Of a stretch of DNA of 64,000 nt, positions 54,609-63,519 are shown piece after piece (the stretch's first letter is position 1; each line of letters begins with the position of its first letter). The notes beneath the pieces were generated by a model. The model saw only the letters and a list, made by a program, of their open reading frames with translations. It was not told where the DNA came from and ran no database searches. Source of the stretch: Bacteroidaceae bacterium. Its GTDB lineage: Bacteria; Bacteroidota; Bacteroidia; Bacteroidales; Bacteroidaceae. A program made the position numbers and the translations under genes. Location: contig JAFYNL010000040.1 of the NCBI GenBank assembly GCA_017548075.1, positions 1 to 64,000 on the forward strand. The letters run 5' to 3'.

Positions 54609-54674
54609 CCAAACTCTCCTTGTGTCGTTGGCAATTATAACGTGTGTCATTGCCCAATGACACTATAGTTATTT
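54609..54674. repeat. 22-bp-period intergenic array J (3 units)
   Basis: Units start at 54609 (CCAAAC), 54631 (GCAATT, core AACGTGTGT) and 54653. The last unit ends exactly where the TPR-regulator stop codon begins (54675). It marks the return to chromosomal sequence after the mobile element. Confidence 0.65.
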
Positions 54675-56375
54675 TCACAACTTCAACAGCCAGTCATACG
54701 CTTCGGCACTTGTGGAACTTTTCCGACCATTTACTTTGTGGAAAAGACGAGTGCAGATATTTATTATTGCAGCCTGACTGTGTGCCGTCAGTAAGGCCGC
54801 TTCAGTCTTTGTCATTCCATAGCGCAACAACAGGAAAACTTGCAATTCTGTCTCTGAGTAATTGGGCAAGAGCTTGCAAAAACGATTCAACAGTTCTGCA
54901 TCTTTCTCCGACAATGCCCGATGTATCAGTTCAAAGTCTCGTTCTGTAGCTATGTAATTCTTTTTGGCCTTATACAATAACATTTGGAACAGCGAAGCCT
55001 GACAGTACTGCTGTCGTAATGTCTTTGACTTTGTCCTTACTCGCAGACGCAATTCGTCCAACTTCTCCTGATTGTTTATTACGACTTTCCTTTGTTCCTC
55101 AGTTTCCCTTTCTGCCTGTTCAATCTCCATTGCTAACTGCCGCTTTTCCCTTTCATCTTTTACCTTTGCCAGTTCATCGTGCAATATGGCGAGGTTATTC
55201 TCTCGTTCCTCAAGATCAGCATTGGCTCGTTCCAGTTTTAATTCGGCACTGGCTATCCTCTGCCTATACCATGAATGAAGATAAAAGATGAGAAACAGAA
55301 CGCTTATAATGACAAATGCCAACACACACCAAACGTATATGGCCTTTCTTCGACTCTCCTGCAATTGTAACTCTTTCTGATTATTCTCTGTTTGTAGTCG
55401 ACTATAGTCATACATCTCATGCAGGTTTTGCAGATGCAGCGACAATTTTTCCTGATAAGAGCTATCCACTGCATCGCATTGCAGGGGAGCGTATTTGCAC
55501 ACTGAGTCCGTTTGCCTTTTCTGTTCAAACACCATCCGAAGCCCACGATAAGCAGCCTGACGATTATTCCAATCCGAAGCGGCAAGTTCCTTTCTAAAAA
55601 AGTATTCTGCTGAGTCCAACTTGCCTAATGCCGCCAACACTCTGCCCTTCGCATAATAATATATAGGAAAGGAACTCTCATAGGTTACAAGATTTACATT
55701 ATTACTATGCTGCTCATAGATGGAAAGTAATTTTGTAGCATCCTCAATCCTGCCTACCTCAACATTTGCCAAGATGCTTGTGCAAAGCCAACCTGCACCA
55801 TACGAATATAATCCTAATCGCTTGCTTTCTTCCAGCACATTCCAGCACTCATCAGCGATTCTCTGGTATTCACTTAAGTCAAATAGTTTTCCTAATTCTC
55901 CCCATTTGGCAGTCATCATAAGCAAAGTATCCTTTGCCAAAACAGCATATTTATAAACATTTCTTTCCGCCACAACAGATTGTAAGTGCAAACTCTGTTT
56001 GTACAGAATATCACATTTCTGCCCATACAAGCGAGCTAGAATATCGTACCGACAATCTTCACTCGTTGTGTCTGCAGCATTTATCCCGTCTAGAAACGCC
56101 TCCAAAGCTTTGGGAGCCTCGTGCAAGTCGCGATAAACACTGCCAAGCAAATAGTAAGCTTCCATCTGCTCATTGCTCGTCCCGTGCTTCTTGTAATACG
56201 TTACAACCTGCCGCATCAACGTGTCATCCCTCTCAGTTAGAGGGATATATGCCAAGTTGCGTTGTCTTATGTCGTTCATAATCGAATGAGCTTCTTCTTT
56301 GCTAATATCGGATGAATGTGGCTTGCATCCAAACACACAAACCAATAATAGGCTAACGATAAAGAGTTGCTTCAT
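54675..56375 (-). CDS. TPR lipoprotein-like membrane regulator with C-terminal HTH
   Basis: 566 residues. A lipoprotein-type signal (MKQLFIVSLLLVCVFGC) is followed by TPR-like helices (about 40-320). A membrane helix lies at about 345-370 (AIYVWCVLAFVIISVLFLIFYL), then a long coiled coil (about 375-465, ELKLERANADLEERENNLAI). A C-terminal LuxR-like HTH (about 500-566) contains SETELQVFLLLRYGMTKTEAALLTAHSQAAIINICTRLFHKV. Similar Bacteroidales proteins are thought to pass envelope signals to DNA. It is divergent from the DUF3244 gene and probably controls it; this is inference from position. Confidence 0.8.
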   Translation of the reverse strand: MKQLFIVSLLLVCVFGCKPHSSDISKEEAHSIMNDIRQRNLAYIPLTERDDTLMRQVVTYYKKHGTSNEQMEAYYLLGSVYRDLHEAPKALEAFLDGINAADTTSEDCRYDILARLYGQKCDILYKQSLHLQSVVAERNVYKYAVLAKDTLLMMTAKWGELGKLFDLSEYQRIADECWNVLEESKRLGLYSYGAGWLCTSILANVEVGRIEDATKLLSIYEQHSNNVNLVTYESSFPIYYYAKGRVLAALGKLDSAEYFFRKELAASDWNNRQAAYRGLRMVFEQKRQTDSVCKYAPLQCDAVDSSYQEKLSLHLQNLHEMYDYSRLQTENNQKELQLQESRRKAIYVWCVLAFVIISVLFLIFYLHSWYRQRIASAELKLERANADLEERENNLAILHDELAKVKDEREKRQLAMEIEQAERETEEQRKVVINNQEKLDELRLRVRTKSKTLRQQYCQASLFQMLLYKAKKNYIATERDFELIHRALSEKDAELLNRFCKLLPNYSETELQVFLLLRYGMTKTEAALLTAHSQAAIINICTRLFHKVNGRKSSTSAEAYDWLLKL

Positions 56376-56401
56376 AGCTTTTTTATGATTCTTTTTAGTG
56401 G

Positions 56402-56432
56402 CAAAGATATGTTTTTTCTGTAAAATGGCAAA
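56402..56432 (-). promoter_or_regulatory. Promoter of the TPR-HTH regulator
   Basis: On the minus strand TTTG (56429-56432), 19 bp, TATCTTTG (56402-56409), 27 bp before the start codon. Its -33 box lies inside the segment that is repeated at the right end of the window. Confidence 0.65.
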
Positions 56433-56660
56433 AAATCACACGCCGATGAAATGGGTAAAAACTAAATTGTGAAGTTTTTGTGAAGTTTTTTCTTTGTAAA
56501 ACACAATAATAAAGTCATATCTTTGAGGTGACAAACCTAATTATTAACCAAACTAAACTAACAAACATGAAAACAAAAGCATCATTATTCAAATCACTCT
56601 TGTTAGCAACCGCAATGTTTCTTATGACACCCTTACATGCATGGGAACCTGCACAATTTG
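56413..56660 (+). repeat. Duplicated promoter/5' gene segment, copy 1
   Basis: These 248 bp match 63753-64000 without gaps at a constant offset of 7340 bp, with about nine mismatches (about 96% identity). The copy covers the promoter of the DUF3244 gene and its first 31 codons. The second copy is cut by the window end, so the true length is unknown. Confidence 0.95.
56493..56525 (+). promoter_or_regulatory. Promoter of the DUF3244-C25 gene cluster
   Basis: TTTG (56493-56496), 21 bp, TATCTTTG (56518-56525). Directly upstream lie two tandem copies of TGTGAAGTTTT (56468 and 56479, 11-bp period), likely activator sites. Confidence 0.65.
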
Positions 56661-56953
56661 GTATCGTCATCCAACTGTCATTGGTGGAAATCCATCCAGA
56701 CCCCCTTCATCCTCGCACTCCTATCGAAGTACCGCAGATAGGACAAACAGACCACACACTCTATTTCCTCGATGAAATCGATCTTTCCCTCAATCTATAC
56801 TCTGTAGATGATGGCGGCAACGAAACTTTGGAGTATGCGACTGTCGTACCTGCGACAACAACATCGGTACAACTCCCCGCTGACCTTTCAGGCACCTATA
56901 TCATCGAAGTTGTTTACGATGGCTTGTGTTTCCGAGGCGAAATAGAATTATAA
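56567..56953 (+). CDS. DUF3244-type small secreted protein
   Basis: 128 residues from MKTKASLFKSLLLATAMFLMTPLHA (signal peptide). The rest is a single beta-sandwich domain of the DUF3244 kind (IDLSLNLYSVDDGGNETLEYATVVPA...LSGTYIIEVVYDGLCFRGEIEL). Such proteins sit next to secreted cysteine proteases in Prevotella and Bacteroides and may be inhibitors or chaperones; that role is inference. An upstream GTG (56528) was rejected because it overlaps the promoter. It heads a cluster with the S74/T9SS protein and the C25 protease. Confidence 0.8.
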   Translation: MKTKASLFKSLLLATAMFLMTPLHAWEPAQFGIVIQLSLVEIHPDPLHPRTPIEVPQIGQTDHTLYFLDEIDLSLNLYSVDDGGNETLEYATVVPATTTSVQLPADLSGTYIIEVVYDGLCFRGEIEL

Positions 56954-56986
56954 ACGATTATTATTTACTTTCAAAACAAATTAATC

Positions 56987-58267
56987 ATGAAGAAGATTCT
57001 TCTTACATTAGTAATGGCATTTGCTGCCATGAACATCAACGCACAACTTGTAGTAGATTCAATAGGTAGAGTAGGAGTCGGGACGGACGCACCAAAATCT
57101 TTGCTTTCTGTGGGAACCGATGGCGATGAAGATGCAGCCATAGAATGTGACATACATGGGAAAACATATGGAATAAAAATCTCGAACATTTTCAGTAACT
57201 CAAATACAACCTATGGTAGTTATTTTAGACTCAGGAATCTTAGCGGAGATTGTTTTGGTGGAAGAAGTGTCGCAGTTGGTGAAAATAACATGGAGTCTTA
57301 TCAAAATGTAATTGGTATAAGCGGAGAGGCTGGGCGTGCTCCAACCGCTATTGGTGTTTTGGGAAGAAAAAGTGTTTATCCCTCATCATATGTAAATTTT
57401 GCAGGAATATATGGGTCAGATGGTATCGCTAATCCTTCTTTTACAGTTGGTTCCTATAATTATTCTGATATATATGCAGGTTACTTCAAGGGTAAGGTAC
57501 GTGTGACAAACGGCATATATGCAACAGTTCTTAGTCCTTCTGCAAGTCCTTCACCGTCTGGACAAAACGGAACGACCATATTATCCGAAAGAGGTGAAAG
57601 TGTGACAGATAAACTCAGTCAGGTGCAAGCTTTACAATACCTTCGCTACGATCAAATTCAAGAAACAAATACTACAAGGGCAGGTCTTAGTGATTTGGAC
57701 TTAGATAACATAACACAAGAGGAACTCGACTCTCTTATGGAAGCCTTAGAGGACGAAGAGCCAGAGCGCTATTTATCTCCAATTCAATACGGACTAGATG
57801 CCAATCAGTTGAAGGCTGTTTATCCGGAACTAGTATATGAAGACAACAATGGCAATGTCAGCATCAACTATGTGGAAATGGTCCCCCTTCTGGTGCAATG
57901 CATCAACGAACTGAAGAATGAAATTGCAGAGTTGAAAGGAACGTCTCCCAAGAAAGCAAAAGCCCAACCAACAGCCATAGAAGAGAGTGTTTCCGACATT
58001 GACATGGTCAGAATGGACCAGAATAAGCCCAATCCCTTCAGCGAAAGCACCGTCATTTCGCTCAACATCCCCCAAGAAACACAGACGGCCAATATCTATA
58101 TCTATGATATGAATGGCAAGCAAGTGCAGAGCCTTCCCGTCGGCGAACGTGGCGAAACAAACATTACTGTTTATGCAAGCGACCTTGCTGCAGGCATGTA
58201 TATCTATACACTCGTAGTAGACGGCAAAGTAAGTGTGACAAGAAGAATGATAGTAGAAGGTAAATAG
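56987..58267 (+). CDS. Secreted protein with S74 chaperone-like domain and T9SS sorting tail
   Basis: 426 residues with a signal peptide (MKKILLTLVMAFAAMNINA). The body has the short beta repeats of tail-fibre-like proteins (DSIGRVGVGTDAPKSLLSVG). About 205-320 resembles the peptidase S74 intramolecular chaperone (KLSQVQALQYLRYDQ, YGLDANQLKAVYPELVYED). The last 80 residues are a typical type IX secretion signal (MDQNKPNPFSESTVISLNIP, DLAAGMYIYTLVVDGKVSVT). It lies 33 bp after the DUF3244 gene and 10 bp before the C25 protease gene, so it is probably in one operon. Confidence 0.85.
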   Translation: MKKILLTLVMAFAAMNINAQLVVDSIGRVGVGTDAPKSLLSVGTDGDEDAAIECDIHGKTYGIKISNIFSNSNTTYGSYFRLRNLSGDCFGGRSVAVGENNMESYQNVIGISGEAGRAPTAIGVLGRKSVYPSSYVNFAGIYGSDGIANPSFTVGSYNYSDIYAGYFKGKVRVTNGIYATVLSPSASPSPSGQNGTTILSERGESVTDKLSQVQALQYLRYDQIQETNTTRAGLSDLDLDNITQEELDSLMEALEDEEPERYLSPIQYGLDANQLKAVYPELVYEDNNGNVSINYVEMVPLLVQCINELKNEIAELKGTSPKKAKAQPTAIEESVSDIDMVRMDQNKPNPFSESTVISLNIPQETQTANIYIYDMNGKQVQSLPVGERGETNITVYASDLAAGMYIYTLVVDGKVSVTRRMIVEGK

Positions 58268-58277
58268 ATAAATGTAT

Positions 58278-60635
58278 ATGAATAAATATATATATGCTTC
58301 CATGATTCTGTGTTTGTATGCTGGTGCATTAAAAGCGCAAAAGACAATTTGTCTGCAGACGAAGGCAGAAACTAATGGCGTAGGAAAAACTATACCTGCC
58401 CGAGATGTTGAAGAAACACCGAATGGCGTAAAAATTACATATTGTTTTAACAATATTATTACACAAGATGACCCATTGTATAACAATGCATCTATGGTTA
58501 AAATAGAAGGTTTTTGGCCAAATAGCAATGTGGGCGAACCGTCTGTACTTTCAAGATGGGATACATTTGTCGTACCTAATACAGATGTGGAGGTTGTTAT
58601 AAGCGATAGTTCCTATGTTGAGTTTCCAATGGAGCTCTCTCCTGCAAGACCGTTATTGTCTAATAGCGAAGATGAGTCATATACGAGAGAAATTGTCATT
58701 CCAATCGTTGGATATAGAGGGCTCTTTCCTACCAGTTTTATCTCTGCTACACGTAATGACAGTTATAGAGGCCAGCCTCTTTTAGACGTTTGTGTCACAC
58801 CGGTTCAATATGACTTTGATAATAAGAAAGTACGTGTATTCACAATGATTCAATATAATATTCAATACAATGTTACATCTTTAACGAAGTCTTTATCAAG
58901 ATATCTTAAAGAAAGAAAAAGTGGAGATTCATTCCTAGATAATATTGCTTTGAATATTCCGTCTCGGGAATTGGCACATAGTCCAAGGGATGTATCATCA
59001 ACAGATTCCATAAGCAATAAGTATTTGATTGTCTCAGTCCCCAAATATACATCTGCTGTGAACGAATTTGCCAAATGGAAGAGAAAACTTGGATTTGACG
59101 TACGAATTGAGATGAGGGAATCTTGGGATACCACTATGGTAAAAAATGTGGTTCGAAATGCATATCAGACAGACAGCATAAAATATCTTTTGATTTTCGG
59201 AGGTAGTAATGATGTTCCAGGCATTACCCGTAGTTTATTCTTTAACAATAAATATTATGAGCATGATACGGACCTTTACTATGGATGCATGGATACTTGT
59301 GGTTACACACCGGATATATTTCGGGGGCGAATTCCAGTAAGCACAAGTAATGCGGCTTTAACTGTTGTTGATAAAATTATCAATTACGAGAAGAATCCTC
59401 CTATTGATGTTGGTGATGAACGATTTTACAGGACAGGTGTTCATTGCGCATATTTTCAGGATGTTTCCCCAAATGACAGCTGTGAGGACAGACGTTTTGT
59501 TTTGACATCCGAAAGAGTTAGAGATAGCATGCTTAGAGATACTACGCTCTGTCATGTTGATAGTATTACTAGAGTTTATTTTACAGAAGGAAGTGCAACT
59601 CCTAAATACTGGAACCCAGACACTTATGCAAATAGAGAAGAGATTACTCCTGAATTACAGAGACCTACCTTTTCTTGGAATGGTAATTCTGCGGACATTA
59701 TAAACTGTATTAATCAGAAGGCTTTCTACGTATTAATGCGAGACCACGGAGCTGTAGATAGTTGGGTAAAACCTTCTTTCGACACAGGTAATATCGATCA
59801 ACTAAATAATGGGAATTATTTGCCCGTTGTATTTTCTATATGCTGTCATACTGGAGAGTATGCATCACCGACTTGCTTTTGTAAGCATTTCTTAGATAAA
59901 AGTAGTGGTGGATGCGTCGCTATTTACGGTGCATCAGATAAGAGTCTTTCTGGGGCTAATGACGTCTTGGCAGAAGGCATGTTCGATGCGATATGGCCTT
60001 CCTTGAATCTGCGTCCTCTGTTTGGACACATGGGTAATATACCATCATATTCCCCTACGCCAACACCGACTTTCCGATTAGGACAGATTCTTGACCAAGG
60101 ACTGAGAAGATGCGACGAAGCATATTTAAGAAGCACGCGCCCACTTTATTCCCAACACACATCAGAAGTGTTTCACTGTTTTGGCGATCCGAGCATGATG
60201 ATATATACTGAACAGCCGCAACCCTTTACGAATGTTACTATTGACAGACTGGATAATGGCATAATTTCTGTCAATACTGGCGGAATTCTTGCTACAATAT
60301 CGTTCTATAACACAATAACGGATGAGGTATGGTCATGTGTTGGATATTCGGCTTCTCATCCCGGAGATCTTGACACATCAGTGTGTATTTCTGCACATAA
60401 CATGATTCCCCTTATAGTAGAGGTTCCTGATATGCTTTACATTCAGAATGATACCTTGACAAATGGTGGTCGCTATGAGGCAAAAACCATAAAGGTAGGC
60501 AATCATGTTACAACCCCGCCCCATGGGAATGTTACCTTTTCTCAAGGCAACTACTATTTAGTGGGTAAACAGGTGGAATTACATCCTGGGACAAAAGTTT
60601 CTGTAGGAACAAAATTACGAATCAAAAATAGATAA
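58278..60635 (+). CDS. C25 family (gingipain-like) cysteine peptidase
   Basis: 785 residues from MNKYIYASMILCLYAGALKA (signal peptide); an ATG 6 bp earlier is possible. The N-terminal region (about 30-240) is a prodomain-like beta segment. The C25 catalytic domain follows (about 250-650): KYLIVSVPKYTSAVNEFAKWK, YLLIFGGSNDVPGI, the catalytic His in MRDHGAVDSW (about residue 490) and the catalytic Cys in VFSICCHTGEYAS (about residue 523). The end (GNVTFSQGNYYLVGKQVELH) resembles a secretion/attachment domain. Substrate specificity (Arg, Lys or other) is not clear. It is AT-rich compared with the core genes. Confidence 0.87.
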   Translation: MNKYIYASMILCLYAGALKAQKTICLQTKAETNGVGKTIPARDVEETPNGVKITYCFNNIITQDDPLYNNASMVKIEGFWPNSNVGEPSVLSRWDTFVVPNTDVEVVISDSSYVEFPMELSPARPLLSNSEDESYTREIVIPIVGYRGLFPTSFISATRNDSYRGQPLLDVCVTPVQYDFDNKKVRVFTMIQYNIQYNVTSLTKSLSRYLKERKSGDSFLDNIALNIPSRELAHSPRDVSSTDSISNKYLIVSVPKYTSAVNEFAKWKRKLGFDVRIEMRESWDTTMVKNVVRNAYQTDSIKYLLIFGGSNDVPGITRSLFFNNKYYEHDTDLYYGCMDTCGYTPDIFRGRIPVSTSNAALTVVDKIINYEKNPPIDVGDERFYRTGVHCAYFQDVSPNDSCEDRRFVLTSERVRDSMLRDTTLCHVDSITRVYFTEGSATPKYWNPDTYANREEITPELQRPTFSWNGNSADIINCINQKAFYVLMRDHGAVDSWVKPSFDTGNIDQLNNGNYLPVVFSICCHTGEYASPTCFCKHFLDKSSGGCVAIYGASDKSLSGANDVLAEGMFDAIWPSLNLRPLFGHMGNIPSYSPTPTPTFRLGQILDQGLRRCDEAYLRSTRPLYSQHTSEVFHCFGDPSMMIYTEQPQPFTNVTIDRLDNGIISVNTGGILATISFYNTITDEVWSCVGYSASHPGDLDTSVCISAHNMIPLIVEVPDMLYIQNDTLTNGGRYEAKTIKVGNHVTTPPHGNVTFSQGNYYLVGKQVELHPGTKVSVGTKLRIKNR

Positions 60636-60698
60636 ATTGTATTGGAGATTCATAAATAATTGTATATTTGCGTCAGTAATCATTAACTACAACGAGAC

Positions 60699-61544
60699 AT
60701 GAGAAAAATATTATATCTCTTGCTTATGCAAGCATCATTCATTACATGCTTCGCAGACGAATACAAAGACCCTGCAACGAATGTATTATATACTTACGAC
60801 CCTGCAGGGAACAGGGCCGAGGTGAAGGCGGGATACGAACATGATGAGGATTGGTATGGGAATTTGTATGAACCTGGTTCCCCTGATGCCAAGGACGAAA
60901 TCATCATTCTTGACAAAATTACAATAAACGGTAAGGATTACATCGTTGATAAGATAGGATATTGCGCTTTTTCTTACAAGAACAACATCATATCAGTTAT
61001 AATTCCATCTTCTGTCAGATCCATTGAATATGGTGCATTTATGCATTGTACATCTTTGTCAAATGTTGTTCTTTCCCAAGGATTAAACTCGATAGGATGG
61101 TTGGCATTCAATAATTGTTCCAATTTAAAACAAATATCTCTTCCCGAAAGCCTGAAAAGCATAGGAGGTGGAGCCTTTTCGTTTTGTGGCATGTCGGATA
61201 TAACCATCCCTTCCTGCGTGGAGGAGATTGGAGATATGCAAGCATTCTATTCCCCTGCCCTCAAGACCATCACCTCATTAATAAAAGAACCATTTGAGGT
61301 GTACGAAAGTTTTAATTCGAAATTGAGAGATGTGACCCTGCGAGTGCCTGCTGGCACAAAATCCAAATATGAAACGACGACTGGCTGGAGAATTTTCAAT
61401 ACTATTGAAGAGTTTTTGCCGACAGGCATTACGACTCCTACAACACATCAAGAATCCTGCATCTTTGACCTCCAAGGCCGAAAGGTTGCCAACCCGAGAA
61501 AGGGAATCTACATCAAGGACGGACAAAAGGTCTTGATTAAGTAG
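60699..61544 (+). CDS. BspA-type leucine-rich repeat surface protein with T9SS-like tail
   Basis: 281 residues with a signal peptide (MRKILYLLLMQASFITCFA). Four to five LRR_5 (BspA) repeats follow (about 85-185, SVRSIEYGAFMHCTSLSNVV, SLKSIGGGAFSFCGMSDITI), then LRVPAGTKSKYETTTGWRIF, the usual closing segment of BspA proteins. It ends with IFDLQGRKVANPRKGIYIKDGQKVLIK-like sorting tail features (GIYIKDGQKVLIK). BspA proteins bind host matrix or other bacteria. It is separated from the protease gene by 63 bp and followed by a terminator. Confidence 0.87.
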   Translation: MRKILYLLLMQASFITCFADEYKDPATNVLYTYDPAGNRAEVKAGYEHDEDWYGNLYEPGSPDAKDEIIILDKITINGKDYIVDKIGYCAFSYKNNIISVIIPSSVRSIEYGAFMHCTSLSNVVLSQGLNSIGWLAFNNCSNLKQISLPESLKSIGGGAFSFCGMSDITIPSCVEEIGDMQAFYSPALKTITSLIKEPFEVYESFNSKLRDVTLRVPAGTKSKYETTTGWRIFNTIEEFLPTGITTPTTHQESCIFDLQGRKVANPRKGIYIKDGQKVLIK

Positions 61545-61551
61545 AAATAAG

Positions 61552-61590
61552 GAGAGCCTCAAACTGTATATAGGCTCTCTTATTATTTTT
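61552..61590 (+). terminator. Terminator of the BspA-LRR gene
   Basis: GAGAGCCT (61552-61559) and AGGCTCTC (61572-61579) form an 8-bp stem, followed by TTATTATTTTT. Confidence 0.85.
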
Positions 61591-61689
61591 CCCGTCCTGA
61601 ATGTATATGCTTTTGGGGGAGTTCGCAACTTTACGAACCTGGAGAATCAAGAAATACAATTCTACAACACTATCTTTTTTTACGTTCTC

Positions 61690-61930
61690 AGTAGTATCTT
61701 CGTTAGTAAAAACAAAATTGTTCTAAACTCGTTCCAAGGTGCAGTTGTTCTATATGCTTCTATAGAAGTTGCAAGGATATGAAATTTAGGATAGGCAATG
61801 AGTGAGTCCATAGCTACATTATTATTCTTGGCTGGTATTTTTCTAGATAAACAACTGACATCAGTCTGGTTTCCGCAATTAGAAAAGATATATTTTCGAT
61901 GGTGTTCACACTATTAGGAAGGTAATGGTG
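61690..61930 (-). pseudogene. BspA leucine-rich repeat gene fragment
   Basis: Minus-strand pieces in different frames read YLPNSVNTIENISF (an LRR_5 turn) and FHILATSIEAYRTTAPWNEF, the very common closing motif of Prevotella BspA proteins (VPATSIEAYRTTAPW). Stop codons and a frameshift separate them. No start, signal peptide or other repeats remain. The rest of the gap 61590-62100 shows no gene. Confidence 0.55.
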
Positions 61931-62100
61931 GTCAAGTTGGTACAACTAGAGAATTTTAAGGGGAAATGAGTGGAGTAGTTTTGATTTTTATTATAAATAT
62001 CTGAAAATCGAGATTAAATTGCTTAAAAAGGTTGTACTCATATAACCATTTCCAATAATTTTTGTATATTTGCAGCACAAATTGATATATTAGTATCCGT

Positions 62101-63168
62101 ATGAAATATCTTAATATTAAGAAGGCACTGGCAGCGTGGCAGGAATTGCAACCGCTGTCAGAGAAGGATAGAGAAAGACTAAGTCGTCGTTTCACTGTGG
62201 ACTTTAACTATAATAGCAACCATATTGAGGGCAACACGTTGACTTATGGCCAGACGGAAATATTGTTACTCTTCGGTAAGGTGATTGGCGAAGCCGATGT
62301 GCGAGATGTGCAAGAAATGACTGCCAGTAACGTGGGACTAAAGATGATGACTGAGGAAGCTGCTGTGAAGGAAACGCCACTGACACAAAACTTCATTCGC
62401 ACGTTGCATAAGATCCTACTCCGTGAAGACTATACCGTATATCGAGAACTACCTGGAGGTGTACAAACAAGTTATGTAATCCATGCAGGACAGTATAAGA
62501 CTCGTCCCAATAGTGTCATCACTCGCTATGGCGACCGATTCGAATATGCCTCACCAGAAGAAACTTCCAGTTTGATGACCGACTTGGTGGATTGGTATAA
62601 CAAGGCAGAGCAGGAAGGAAAACTTTCACCAGTGGAATTAGCTGCTCTATTCCACTACCGTTATATACGCATCCACCCTTTTGAAGACGGGAATGGACGC
62701 ATTGCTCGCCTAATGGTGAATTTCATCCTGACACGCCATGATTATCCTATGATTGTAGTTCGCAGCCGTAAAAAGAGCGAATATCTGGAAGCTCTCCATC
62801 AGACGGACATTGAGGTAGGGCCAGTGCCTGTCGATGGAGCTCGTGCAGATATAAAGGATATCAAACCATTTTTGAAGTACTTTAATGAACTTGTGGCTAC
62901 AGAGGTTTATAATGATGTACTCTTTGTGAGCGAAAAGGATGAGAATGTGTGGTGGTATGATGGTGAACGAATAGCTTTCCGCACACCTAATTATACAAAG
63001 ATACTGAATGCCATGCGCACAGAGCCAACGTTAACACTGGCGGATATGAGTGCCGTGACAGGTGTCAGTGTTGCTGCAGTGCAGAAGCTTATGGGTCAGT
63101 TGATTGACAAGAAGTATGTAGAACGAGGCGAGAAAGATGGCAGTTGGAGGGTGTTTGTGACACAATAA
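62101..63168 (+). CDS. Fic family protein with N-terminal inhibitory motif and C-terminal winged helix
   Basis: 355 residues. The Fic catalytic motif is HPFEDGNGR (His192), which transfers AMP or another nucleotide monophosphate to a target protein. The N-terminal inhibitory helix motif [S/T]xxxE[G/N] is SNHIEGN (Ser39-Glu43-Gly44), a class II arrangement, so the enzyme should be self-repressed. The C-terminal 80 residues form a winged helix (PTLTLADMSAVTGVSVAAVQKLM). No separate antitoxin gene is adjacent. The target is unknown. Confidence 0.92.
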   Translation: MKYLNIKKALAAWQELQPLSEKDRERLSRRFTVDFNYNSNHIEGNTLTYGQTEILLLFGKVIGEADVRDVQEMTASNVGLKMMTEEAAVKETPLTQNFIRTLHKILLREDYTVYRELPGGVQTSYVIHAGQYKTRPNSVITRYGDRFEYASPEETSSLMTDLVDWYNKAEQEGKLSPVELAALFHYRYIRIHPFEDGNGRIARLMVNFILTRHDYPMIVVRSRKKSEYLEALHQTDIEVGPVPVDGARADIKDIKPFLKYFNELVATEVYNDVLFVSEKDENVWWYDGERIAFRTPNYTKILNAMRTEPTLTLADMSAVTGVSVAAVQKLMGQLIDKKYVERGEKDGSWRVFVTQ

Positions 63169-63519
63169 GTACAATTGAGGACTAAATAAAATGAAATATC
63201 CCTAGTTCACCAACGACATACAATTCCTTTTGCAACCAAATATTACTACTAATTTGTAAAACAATTATAGGTAAGATGGAAGGAAGAAGAGAACAAGGGA
63301 TAATTACTTTCATTTAAAATGGAACCTGTTTATTTCATACATCTGATAATCCTGAAAATCTCAATAATAAATCTGATGTAGATACCCCTTTTATAAAATA
63401 AGGCATCACGCACAAGGTCAAAAGTCTCCTATTTCTTTGACAAATTATAATACTATTAATAAAACTGTTTATTGGAATGATTTAAAAAATGTGGGAATGC
63501 TATTTAATTATTGCTCGGC

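Noticed and set aside
61801-61920. Small plus-strand frame MSESIATLLFLAG
   Set aside because: It is opposite the BspA fragment, has no promoter, and is best explained as chance in AT-rich DNA.
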